A stretch of 14,963 nucleotides of DNA from an uncultured Mollicutes bacterium (GTDB taxonomy: Bacteria > Bacillota_I > Bacilli_A > Acholeplasmatales > Anaeroplasmataceae): assembly GCA_937905855.1 (NCBI GenBank), contig CALCWU010000044.1, forward strand, positions 1-14,963, in the 5' to 3' direction. Of the stretch, positions 6,886-13,574 are shown in pieces. How positions within the stretch are numbered: the stretch's first letter is position 1; every line of letters begins with the position of its first letter. Both the position numbers and the translations under genes were made by a program. The notes beneath the pieces are model-generated. The model had not been told where the DNA came from, ran no database searches, and was given only the letters and a program-made list of their open reading frames with translations.

Positions 6886-7326
6886 ATGATTATAGATAAA
6901 GAATTATGTTATGTTATGATCAAGCCTGGATTTGTTAATAAAGAAATTATTAACGACACTAAAAAGGCTTTAGAAAATAAGGGAATGAGGGTTATAAATG
7001 AATCGAAAATAAAATATGATGAGGAATGTGCAAGGCTTCATTATATTGAAAAACAAATAAAGCCTTATTTCAAGGAGCTCGTAGATTATTTAGTTAGTGA
7101 TTATGCTTATGGTATGATACTAGAAGGTAGAGATGCCGTAACTGTTTGTAGAAATACAGTTGAGGAGCTTCGTACTTCACTTAAAGAAAAATATCATCTT
7201 GATACAGATGTAATGCGTAATATTCTTCACTGCTCAAGTAGGACTAAGGTAGGAAAAGAAATGCTAGAACTAGATACTCAGCGTGAGCTTGCATTATTTT
7301 GCTATTTAGAGGAACAAAAAAGATAA
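6886..7326 (+). CDS. nucleoside diphosphate kinase-like protein, divergent active site
   Basis: The 146-aa length and fold pattern match nucleoside diphosphate kinases, which move the gamma-phosphate between NTPs and NDPs through a phospho-histidine. Seen are YVMIKP near the start (Lys13), KPYFKELVDYLVSD (59-72), EGRDAVTVCR (80-89), RNILHC with the expected catalytic His115 (111-116) and a REL-ALF-like end (133-138). Differences from normal enzymes: the NXXHGSD motif reads NILHCSS, so the Gly and Asp after His are changed, and the usual PGTIRGD stretch is replaced by a charged helix-like segment (93-104). It may be a working but divergent kinase or a relative with another role. GAGGTG lies 8 nt before the ATG. 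It stands alone between its promoter and a terminator. Confidence 0.75.
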   Translation: MIIDKELCYVMIKPGFVNKEIINDTKKALENKGMRVINESKIKYDEECARLHYIEKQIKPYFKELVDYLVSDYAYGMILEGRDAVTVCRNTVEELRTSLKEKYHLDTDVMRNILHCSSRTKVGKEMLELDTQRELALFCYLEEQKR

Positions 7327-7331
7327 ATACT

Positions 7332-7354
7332 AAAAAGCTGCTAAGCAGCTTTTT
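7332..7354. terminator. bidirectional terminator between convergent genes
   Basis: AAAAAGCTGC and GCAGCTTTTT form a perfect 10-bp stem with a TAA loop. On the plus strand it is followed by CTTTTTC, ending the NDK-like gene. With its A/T flanks it can also end the deacetylase transcript on the minus strand. Confidence 0.85.
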
Positions 7355-7361
7355 CTTTTTC

Positions 7362-8111
7362 TTATGAGACTATTTTATCTACACTATTAAAATGATAGCC
7401 TTGATTTCTTGCTTCAATAATTATATCCTTCAAATCCATCATATTGTCCTTAGAAACTATATGCATTAAAATAATTGCACCATTATGTAGTCTTGGAATA
7501 ACATTATTATAGCTATAATGATTACTATAATATTTATCCTTATACCAATCCACATAAGCAAGTGACCAGTATAATGATATATAGCCATTATCCTTTAATA
7601 CCCTAGCATTAGTATCATTTATTGAGCCCTCTGGAGGTCTTACAAAGTTACTTAGCTTTCTATTAAACAAAGAATTATAGTCGTCCTCAAGGCTTCTTAT
7701 TTCCTTAAGCATCATTTCTCTAGAGATCTTACTAAAATTTTTATGATTACTTGAATGATTTCCAATAATATGACCATCATTAATCATTTCTTCTACTATA
7801 TCTGTGGCACTTTTTAAGTAGTGTCCTGTAATAAAAAATATTGCCTTAACATTTTCTTCTCTTAAGGTTTTTAATATGGCCTTTGTATAACCATTTTCAT
7901 AGCCACAATCAAAGGTTAAATAAATATCTTTAGTATCAGAGGCTAGATAATAGCCATTATTATTAACAATTAAATTATGCATATTATCACCTGGATATGG
8001 CCTGTTACCATCCTTTGTTTTGGCTATACCATAATTTATTGTTAAAGCCTTAGCATTAATACTAAATAAAAATAAGAATATAAATAAAGGCAATAAAATT
8101 ATTTTTTTCAT
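7362..8111 (-). CDS. PdaA-like polysaccharide (peptidoglycan) deacetylase, secreted
   Basis: This 249-aa protein has a signal peptide or membrane anchor (residues 1-22, possible AKA cleavage) and a NodB-type deacetylase domain. Motifs in order: TFDCGYENG (66-74, metal/base Asp68), HSSNH (119-123), RPPEG (158-162), WSLAYVDW (182-189) and LMH (His217). The FD-GYENG form is typical of PdaA, the N-acetylmuramic acid deacetylase that makes muramic delta-lactam in Bacillus spore cortex; PdaA-like proteins also occur in non-spore-formers. It probably acts on peptidoglycan outside the membrane. The ATG has GAGG 8 nt upstream. It follows the MutS-like pair after 48 nt without a clear terminator, so it may share their transcript; no functional link is obvious. 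Confidence 0.88.
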   Translation of the reverse strand: MKKIILLPLFIFLFLFSINAKALTINYGIAKTKDGNRPYPGDNMHNLIVNNNGYYLASDTKDIYLTFDCGYENGYTKAILKTLREENVKAIFFITGHYLKSATDIVEEMINDGHIIGNHSSNHKNFSKISREMMLKEIRSLEDDYNSLFNRKLSNFVRPPEGSINDTNARVLKDNGYISLYWSLAYVDWYKDKYYSNHYSYNNVIPRLHNGAIILMHIVSKDNMMDLKDIIIEARNQGYHFNSVDKIVS

Positions 8112-8159
8112 TATATCAACCTCATCTATATTCTTAATTAGATTTTTTTTAATATGCTG

Positions 8160-9632
8160 TTAATTATTACTAAATATTTTATTATATAAATCCATTGCAT
8201 AGCTACTACGCTCTGGTAATTGAAGCTTTAAATGATAATTTCTACTTCCATCATCATTTCTTGTAGCATTTAAAAAGGTAGCATCATCATGATAAAAATC
8301 ATTAACAAGACAAGATAGCTTATACATATGTGTAACAAAAAATACCTTTATTCCTTCCTCACTTAGAGCTTTAATTATATCATAAGCAATTTTAGAGCCC
8401 TCGATTTCATTAGTTGAAGAAAATGATTCATTAAATAAAATAAGTGAATTTGTTTTTATATTTGATACTATAAAATCCATTCTTTTAAGCTCTTCATCAA
8501 GTCTACCACTTTGCATTGAAGAATCCTCTTCACGATTAAAATGCGTATAAACTCCATCAATTGGATATAGCTTAAAATAGTCAGCTGCAACAAAAAGACC
8601 AGCCTGAGCAAAAATAAAACTTTGACCAATGCTTCTTAAAAATGTCGATTTACCACCCTGATTTGCACCCGTTATGATAAATATTTTATTCAGTGTATTA
8701 TCTAGATCATTACCAATAACCTTTTCCTTTTTTACAATGCATAATGATATATCACAAACATTTTTATATTCAAGCTCATTTATAGTGTTAGATATTAAAG
8801 GATAACAAAGCTTTAATTCATTATTAATTCGATAATATAAATTCATTCCTGCAATATAAAAGCCAAATTCCAACCTAAAGCCACTAATGAACTTTAAAAT
8901 TGAGCTACAAACATAATACATCGTCTCATAAATATCTGAAACTCCAAGATCGCATAATCTCAAAAATTCTTTATTAGCTGCTTCATCCATTGCTTTTATT
9001 TCTAGCTTTTTAGCAAGCTTAACCTTCATCTTTGATTTGAAATTTTTATCATACTTACATAGCTTAATATTAGTTGGATCAAGGCTTTCATTAAGAGAAG
9101 CCTTAAGCATTGTTCCTTCCTCAAAGCGTAAATATTTAATCTTATCTAAAACATTTTCTAAATATGAAGGCTCATATAAGCTAATAAATCTACTGACAAA
9201 GCTTTTCATACCTTTACTCTTATAACGATCTTTATTAGAATTTAAAAATAGCGTAATATCCTCTATTTTTTTAAGCGTTAATTCTAATAAATACATACTA
9301 GAGGAAACAACAGCACTTGTTGATTGTTCAAAGATACCAGAATAATTAGTTTTAACCTCCTTATCCAAAGCATCAATCATTGAAAATAGTTCATATGAAA
9401 TATCCTTATTTGCAATTACATCCTTTAATATTTCTTGACGATAATAAATAACGTTACTGTCTCTTTCCATATGCATTAAAGCTGGCTTTAAATTATCATA
9501 CAAAAACTTATTACCATTTACCATTTTAGTAAATATAACCTCTAAGCCTAAATCCTTCCAGGTATCCTCTTCAATTTTGGTTAATTTAGGAAAAGAAGCT
9601 TCCTTATTTTCATATAAAAGATTAATCTTCAT
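8160..9632 (-). CDS. MutS-like ATPase, second gene of a tandem pair
   Basis: This 490-aa protein carries a C-terminal MutS domain V ATPase after a helical region resembling the MutS lever/core (about 50-310). It lacks the mismatch-reading domain I of MutS1 and the Smr nuclease of MutS2, so classical mismatch repair is not supported. Seen are Walker A GANQGGKST (322-330), the MutS-type serine region QSGRLDEELKRM (374-385), Walker B ILFNESFSST with Asn401 in place of the usual Asp but Glu402 kept, and VTHMYKL with the H-loop His435. The ATG overlaps the previous gene by 11 nt and has GGAGG 7 nt upstream, so the two are co-translated. A heterodimer with its neighbour is inferred from pairing and shared architecture. 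The role is unknown. Confidence 0.85.
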   Translation of the reverse strand: MKINLLYENKEASFPKLTKIEEDTWKDLGLEVIFTKMVNGNKFLYDNLKPALMHMERDSNVIYYRQEILKDVIANKDISYELFSMIDALDKEVKTNYSGIFEQSTSAVVSSSMYLLELTLKKIEDITLFLNSNKDRYKSKGMKSFVSRFISLYEPSYLENVLDKIKYLRFEEGTMLKASLNESLDPTNIKLCKYDKNFKSKMKVKLAKKLEIKAMDEAANKEFLRLCDLGVSDIYETMYYVCSSILKFISGFRLEFGFYIAGMNLYYRINNELKLCYPLISNTINELEYKNVCDISLCIVKKEKVIGNDLDNTLNKIFIITGANQGGKSTFLRSIGQSFIFAQAGLFVAADYFKLYPIDGVYTHFNREEDSSMQSGRLDEELKRMDFIVSNIKTNSLILFNESFSSTNEIEGSKIAYDIIKALSEEGIKVFFVTHMYKLSCLVNDFYHDDATFLNATRNDDGSRNYHLKLQLPERSSYAMDLYNKIFSNN

Positions 9633-11148
9633 GACTTATCCTCCTTTTTATATCCAAATAATCCAAGGAGTACTTTTTAGCAATAGCCATTGCATAAGCC
9701 AAACCATTTGATTCCTCTCTTATAATCTTTAAGGTTCTAAGCTCAGGACTACTTGGAATAACAGTTGAAACCATTGAAACAATTGTTTTATTATATTTAG
9801 ATAATTCATCTAGGAAGGTTACAAAAACACAAATAGCGTCTACCTTTAACAAAGCATCCAAAAATTTCTTACCAAGTACTATACCATCAGCAATTGATGT
9901 TGATGAAAATATTTCATTTAAAATAATAACACTTCTTGATGTCATATTTGTCGTAATTTCATATAATCTTTCAAGTTCTAAATTAAGCTTACCAGATGCC
10001 TTAATAACATTTTCCTCTACCTCAAAATGAGTATAAATCATATCTGGTGCAAATAACTTTGCTTTAGTTCCTGGTACAGGAACACCTATAGTAGCCAAAT
10101 AGTTTAATTGACCAAACATTCTAGCAAATGTTGTCTTTCCACCCTGGTTAGGTCCTGAAATAACAATTGTACGCTCTTCATCACGTAAATAAAAGCTATT
10201 TAATACCATTTGACGATCTGTATATAAAAAACTATATGCTAAAGCAATGTCATAACAATCATTAACCTCATATTCCTTATTAGTGGTACTAACCATAGGT
10301 ATACAAAAATTAAGACCTAAATTTTTTATTCTATCCATAAAATTTAAATAAGTAGTGTAAAAGAAAAATTCACGTGGAAAATTCATTAAAGGTTCATCAA
10401 TAAAATCGAAATAATTATTAAAGAATGAATCAATTATTTTAAATGTATCAGGATACATGTCACTAATTATCTTTAGCATACTCTTCTTGATACCAATTGA
10501 TAAGCTCTTATTTTGTTTTTTAATATTTATCGGCTCTTCCTCATCAATTAATGACTTTAATAAATCATTAATTTCTAAGGAAAAATCAGTTTCTGTAAAA
10601 CTAGGCTTTAAAACATAAATAAAGCCTTCATTCAAAAATAAATTAAAATCAATCTTTCCGACATTTTCATATATATTTTTCAAATCAGCTTTCATATTCT
10701 TAAAGAAATTACCATCAATCAAATCACTAATATATTTATGTAATTCTTTTACTGCAAGTGAATCATAAGCTAAATTCTTTAAATCGTTATTTAGTTTATT
10801 AACAATGTCGATATAATCATCAATTAAATCAAGTAAAATAGCTTTATCTGCATAATTAGCCTTTTCAATTGAGGTCATCTTACGATGCTCTTTAATTATA
10901 TGTGACATTTTATTAGCAAATGAAGCAAGTGCTACACGCAAATCCTCATTTCTTAAGTCCTTAAAAACATCAAGACGATAATTAATATCATCATCACTAT
11001 TTAATAATGTATAAAAAATAGGCTTTAAATCTTCTTCCTTAACTTGTCTTGTAATAGCATCAATAATTACATTTAAATTTAAATCCTTAAAAAAAGGGCA
11101 TTCATTATTATTTAATTTATATTCATTCTTAAATATAATACTATACAT
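9622..11148 (-). CDS. MutS-like ATPase, first gene of a tandem pair
   Basis: This 508-aa protein is a paralogue of the following gene: a helical N-terminal and middle part (about 30-320), then MutS domain V. Seen are Walker A GPNQGGKTT (332-340), ASGKLNLELERL (384-395), Walker B VIILNEIFSST with Asn411-Glu412, and VTFLDEL, where Phe445 replaces the H-loop His of MutS. After it comes a tail with SMVSTVIPSSPELRTLKI and GLAYAMAIAKKYSLDYL that the partner lacks in this form. From memory, TF-DEL and GLAYA-AIA-K recur in MutS-like proteins of Firmicutes and Actinobacteria, so these changes look like family traits, not decay. It has no domain I and no Smr domain. The ATG is backed by GAGG 8 nt upstream and an extended -10 promoter. 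Function unknown. Confidence 0.85.
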   Translation of the reverse strand: MYSIIFKNEYKLNNNECPFFKDLNLNVIIDAITRQVKEEDLKPIFYTLLNSDDDINYRLDVFKDLRNEDLRVALASFANKMSHIIKEHRKMTSIEKANYADKAILLDLIDDYIDIVNKLNNDLKNLAYDSLAVKELHKYISDLIDGNFFKNMKADLKNIYENVGKIDFNLFLNEGFIYVLKPSFTETDFSLEINDLLKSLIDEEEPINIKKQNKSLSIGIKKSMLKIISDMYPDTFKIIDSFFNNYFDFIDEPLMNFPREFFFYTTYLNFMDRIKNLGLNFCIPMVSTTNKEYEVNDCYDIALAYSFLYTDRQMVLNSFYLRDEERTIVISGPNQGGKTTFARMFGQLNYLATIGVPVPGTKAKLFAPDMIYTHFEVEENVIKASGKLNLELERLYEITTNMTSRSVIILNEIFSSTSIADGIVLGKKFLDALLKVDAICVFVTFLDELSKYNKTIVSMVSTVIPSSPELRTLKIIREESNGLAYAMAIAKKYSLDYLDIKRRISHED

Positions 11149-11178
11149 ATAAATATCCTCATCTCATCTTTTCAATCA

Positions 11179-11207
11179 ATTATATCATGTTTAAGAAATT
11201 AATTAAA
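11179..11207 (-). promoter_or_regulatory. extended -10 promoter of the MutS-like pair
   Basis: On the minus strand TGATATAAT gives an extended -10 (hexamer 11179-11184), with a weak -35 TTTAAT (11202-11207) at 17 bp. The leader to the first MutS-like gene is about 25 nt. Confidence 0.5.
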
Positions 11208-11248
11208 GAATTTAAAGCAATTCCCATAAATTTACATTATTAAATATC

Positions 11249-11280
11249 AAAAAAAGAGACTCATTTCTTATTGAATCTCT
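11249..11280 (-). terminator. terminator of the lipoprotein gene
   Basis: AGAGACTC (11255-11262) pairs with GAATCTCT (11273-11280), eight pairs including one G-T, with a 10-nt loop. A T-run follows on the minus strand (11249-11254). It lies 12 nt after the lipoprotein stop and upstream of the MutS-pair promoter. Confidence 0.75.
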
Positions 11281-11292
11281 CTATATTAAAAG

Positions 11293-11862
11293 TTATCTAT
11301 TCAAAACAAAATTAATTTTGACTCCATCTGTAGTATCAGTTAATGTTACAGTATATTTAATTCCTAGACTATCCGTTTCTTTTATAATTATTTCATCATC
11401 ATTAATAGTTGCCTTATCAAAGCCCTTATAAAAATCCTTTAAACTAGTAAATGAATCAATCTTCATTTCCATCGAATCATAGGAAATAACCTTACCATCC
11501 TCTATACCACTTTGGTACTTAGGAAAAGAAAATGTTGGTCCATTTTCTATATGAGTACACATTGACGAAATCTGAGCCATTTCATCAGTAACATCAATTC
11601 TATACCAATAGCCATTATTATTTACAAAATAATGATCTTCAACTTTATTACTTTGATCAAATTGCGTCAAAAAATCTAATCGATTATTAATTTCAAAATA
11701 TGTACTTCCATCACCACGATCTCCAACGCTACCCTTTGATTTAGCATTATGAAACATAAGATAATTTAATTCATCATAGCTATAGCATTTAACTGTATAA
11801 CTACAGCTATTTAATAACAAAATTGATAGAAATACACCGATTATTAAATATATTTTTTTCAT
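11293..11862 (-). CDS. predicted lipoprotein of unknown function
   Basis: This 189-aa protein begins with a Lys-Lys N-terminus, a hydrophobic stretch (residues 4-17) and a lipobox-like LNSC with Cys20, so it is probably lipid-anchored on the outer face of the membrane. The exported part is hydrophilic and rich in Asp, Lys, Tyr and Thr. It contains YFVNNNGYWYRIDV and ends in alternating hydrophobic residues (KYTVTLTDTTDGVKINFVL) suggesting beta strands. I recognise no family. GGAG lies 8 nt before the ATG. The gene is a single unit with its own terminator, next to the IS110 element; nothing in the context points to a role. Confidence 0.75.
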   Translation of the reverse strand: MKKIYLIIGVFLSILLLNSCSYTVKCYSYDELNYLMFHNAKSKGSVGDRGDGSTYFEINNRLDFLTQFDQSNKVEDHYFVNNNGYWYRIDVTDEMAQISSMCTHIENGPTFSFPKYQSGIEDGKVISYDSMEMKIDSFTSLKDFYKGFDKATINDDEIIIKETDSLGIKYTVTLTDTTDGVKINFVLNR

Positions 11863-11905
11863 AGACTTTTCTCCTCGTATAATATATTTGTATTAATTAT
11901 TTAAT

Positions 11906-11925
11906 GATGTTAATACATAAACATC
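11906..11925. repeat. inverted repeat GATGTT/AACATC
   Basis: A perfect 6-bp inverted repeat around an 8-nt spacer, in the untranslated DNA between the lipoprotein start and the IS110 element. It could be an operator for the lipoprotein gene; no more can be said. Confidence 0.3.
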
Positions 11926-11932
11926 TATTTAA

Positions 11933-11952
11933 TATTCAATTATTATTGAATA
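11933..11952. repeat. inverted repeat TATTCAAT/ATTGAATA
   Basis: A perfect 8-bp inverted repeat with a TATT loop, just left of the presumed IS110 left end. It may be a regulatory site or part of the insertion target; IS110-family elements often insert at or near small palindromic repeats. Confidence 0.35.
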
Positions 11953-11967
11953 CATGTTAATATATTT

Positions 11968-11995
11968 TTGATAACACTGTAGACTATTGTATTTT
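11968..11995 (+). promoter_or_regulatory. possible promoter reading into the IS110 5' region
   Basis: TTGATA (11968-11973), 16-bp spacer, TATTTT (11990-11995) on the plus strand, giving a start near 12002. It would transcribe the repeat-bearing non-coding region and the transposase gene. The -10 is imperfect. Confidence 0.35.
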
Positions 11996-12130
11996 CTCCT
12001 TACAGCTTTGACTGGTTTGGAAAGGAAATAGCTACAGTTTTTAATTCTATATGGTTATGAGTAGGTTACAGCTTTGACTGGTACATCAAGAACGAGGTAA
12101 CGTGAATTAGAAATTGTAGATAGCACCAGT
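11976..12130 (+). ncRNA. candidate IS110 bridge RNA region
   Basis: Many IS110-group elements encode a structured bridge RNA in the non-coding DNA upstream of the transposase, pairing with target and donor DNA through two loops. Two stems are visible here. ACTGTAG-A-CTATT (11976-11988) pairs with AATAGCTACAGT (12027-12038), 12 bp with one bulged A, enclosing a 38-nt loop that also has TCCTT/AAGGA. ACTGGT (12077-12082) pairs with ACCAGT (12125-12130) around 42 nt with an inner ATC/GAT. Stem-loops with large internal loops before the transposase fit the known arrangement. However, the possible promoter at 11968-11995 would start inside the first stem, so either that promoter or that stem is wrong. 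The RNA is inferred. Confidence 0.4.
12000..12082 (+). repeat. 17-bp perfect direct repeats in the IS110 5' region
   Basis: TTACAGCTTTGACTGGT occurs at 12000-12016 and 12066-12082, exactly 66 bp apart. A partial third match (CTACAGTTTT, 12032-12041) lies between. Sequence on either side of the copies is unrelated. Within an IS110 left end they may be scaffold or guide parts of the bridge RNA, transposase-binding sites, or traces of an earlier insertion. Confidence 0.75.
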
Positions 12131-12155
12131 GTTAATCATGAAAGGACAAGATATT

Positions 12156-13334
12156 ATGATTTATGTAGGTATAGACGTGGCCTCACAAAAACACGACTGC
12201 TTTTTACTTAAAGATACAGGTGAAGTATTTTCTAAGACTTCCTTTACTATCAAGAATGATTTTGAAGGATATAAAAAACTCCACAATTCAATTTTACAAT
12301 TTGTGGAGTCAACTAAAGATTCAAATGTACGTATAGGATTAGAATCAACTGGGCATTATAGCAAGAATATTCTTCTATATTTGATTAAGCAAGGTTATCA
12401 AACCACCTTAATTAATCCCATATTAACCAATATGGACAGGAAAGCATCTACAGTTCGTAAAACTAAAACCGATACGATAGATGCCGAAGCCATTTGTAAA
12501 TTCCTTGACAAGAATAGATTTGATTTCAAACCCTATACACTATTATCATACCACATTGACGCATTAAAATCACTAACAAGACAAAGATTTTCACTTGTTA
12601 AACAAATGACTCAACAAAAATTAATCTTTCAAAGACTAGTAAATGTTATATTTCCTGAGTTTTTAAGCCATTTTTCTAACGATTATGGTGAATCAGTGCT
12701 TAATATACTATATTCATATCCTACTACTAAAAAACTAGCTAGAGCTCACAAAGAATCAATAACTAAGCTTCTTCATAGCAGATGTAAAATAACATCTAGT
12801 GAAATCTTAGAACTAGCTAAAAATTCAATCGGACAATCAGAAGAGTACTTAGGATTTGAACTAAAGCATACAATTGATATGATTCGTTTCTACCAATCTC
12901 AAATTGAAATTTATAATAAACAAATTGAAATCGAGTTAAACGAAACTGAATATGGTAAAATTATTACCTCTATTCCAGGAGTAGGTATCATTACAGGTGC
13001 AATGATTATTTCTGAAATCGGGGATATAAATAACTTTACAACGCCAGACCAATTATTAGCTTATGCAGGATTAGATCCTAGTGTTTATGAATCAGGTCAA
13101 TTTGAATCATCTCATAACAAACCATAAAAACGTGGTTCTAAATATCTTAGATGGGCTATTCATCAAGCCTCATCTATTATTTGGCAACATGACGATACGT
13201 TTAAAGATTATTATCTTAAGAAAATTAAAGAAGGCAAACATCATTACGTAGCAATTGGTCATATTGACAAAAAGCTAATTAGAGTTATCTTCTCACTTCT
13301 TAAGAATAAATCAATGTTCATTCCACAAAAATAA
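12156..13334 (+). pseudogene. IS110-family DEDD transposase with an in-frame stop
   Basis: The N-terminal RuvC-like DEDD domain shows GIDVAS (Asp7), LESTG (Glu63) and TDTIDAEAI (Asp106, Asp109). The C-terminal Transposase_20 domain shows SIPGVGIITG, LLAYAGLDPS and YESGQF with the expected catalytic Ser. Eleven residues after that Ser the frame meets TAA (13125-13127), then continues open as KRGSKYLRWAIHQASS and 52 further residues to a TAA at 13332-13334. Without the internal stop the protein would be 392 aa, normal for the family, so a single base substitution probably inactivated it. ATG at 12156 is chosen because AAAGGA lies 9 nt upstream and the protein then starts at the family-typical MIYVGID; ATG 12138 and GTG 12129 are alternatives. 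Confidence 0.9.
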
Positions 13335-13370
13335 CCATATAAAATTTTCAAAGATCTAGATTATTCAATT

Positions 13371-13404
13371 ATCCTCGTTTTTAAAAAATGATAAAATCGA
13401 GGAT
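13371..13404 (+). terminator. terminator downstream of the IS110 transposase
   Basis: ATCCTCG (13371-13377) pairs with CGAGGAT (13398-13404), with four further inner A-T pairs after one mismatch, followed by TTTTAT. It lies 36 nt after the transposase stop and would end plus-strand transcription before ackA. Whether it belongs to the IS or to the host is unclear. Confidence 0.6.
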
Positions 13405-13417
13405 TTTTATGCTTGAT

Positions 13418-13463
13418 ATAAATAAATTTAAATATTCTTTTAAATATCTCTTGATTTATTTAT
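13418..13463. repeat. AT-only inverted repeat between the IS and ackA
   Basis: ATAAATAAAT (13418-13427) pairs with ATTTATTTAT (13454-13463), with a weak inner ATATT/AATAT stem. It could be a weak hairpin or chance in AT-rich DNA. Nothing else is visible in 13405-13523. Confidence 0.3.
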
Positions 13464-13523
13464 AGTAGGCTTTTCTATTTTTATCAATTATACCATAAAA
13501 AAAACAATGTCAATGTTTTTAAT

Positions 13524-13555
13524 AAAAAAAGCTATAGTTAATACAACCATAGCTT
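13524..13555 (-). terminator. ackA terminator
   Basis: AAGCTATAGTT (13529-13539) and AACCATAGCTT (13545-13555) form an 11-bp stem with one mismatch and a 5-nt loop. On the minus strand a run of T follows (13524-13530). It lies 19 nt after the ackA stop. Confidence 0.8.
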
Positions 13556-13574
13556 AATTAATCAAAATATTTTG

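Larger units (their letters stand above)
11976..13334 (+). mobile_element. IS110-family insertion sequence (ends approximate)
   Basis: The element consists of a DEDD-type IS110 transposase gene and an upstream non-coding segment of about 180 nt with stems and direct repeats. IS110-family elements lack clear terminal inverted repeats and make no obvious target duplication, so the ends cannot be fixed here. The left limit given is the first base of the 5' stem, the right limit the original transposase stop; a short right end probably extends further. The plus orientation against minus-strand neighbours supports insertion. With a stop inside the transposase this copy is probably immobile on its own. 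Confidence 0.75.

Noticed and set aside
9037..9225. Plus-strand open frame of 62 codons.
   Set aside because: It is antisense to the second MutS-like gene and no signal supports it.
8160..11148. Calling the pair mutS1 or mutS2 mismatch-repair genes.
   Set aside because: Domain I with its mismatch-reading Phe-X-Glu and the C-terminal Smr domain are absent, and both proteins are much shorter than MutS1 or MutS2.
12000..12082. Two 17-bp repeats 66 bp apart, the period of a type II CRISPR array (36 + 30).
   Set aside because: Only 17 bp are shared, the flanking bases differ, there is no third full unit and there are no cas genes. An IS110 left end explains the place better.
13125..13127. TAA read as a sense codon or programmed readthrough in the transposase.
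   Set aside because: Eleven of the 15 genes in the window end at TAA, and no readthrough element is visible. A point mutation or error is simpler.
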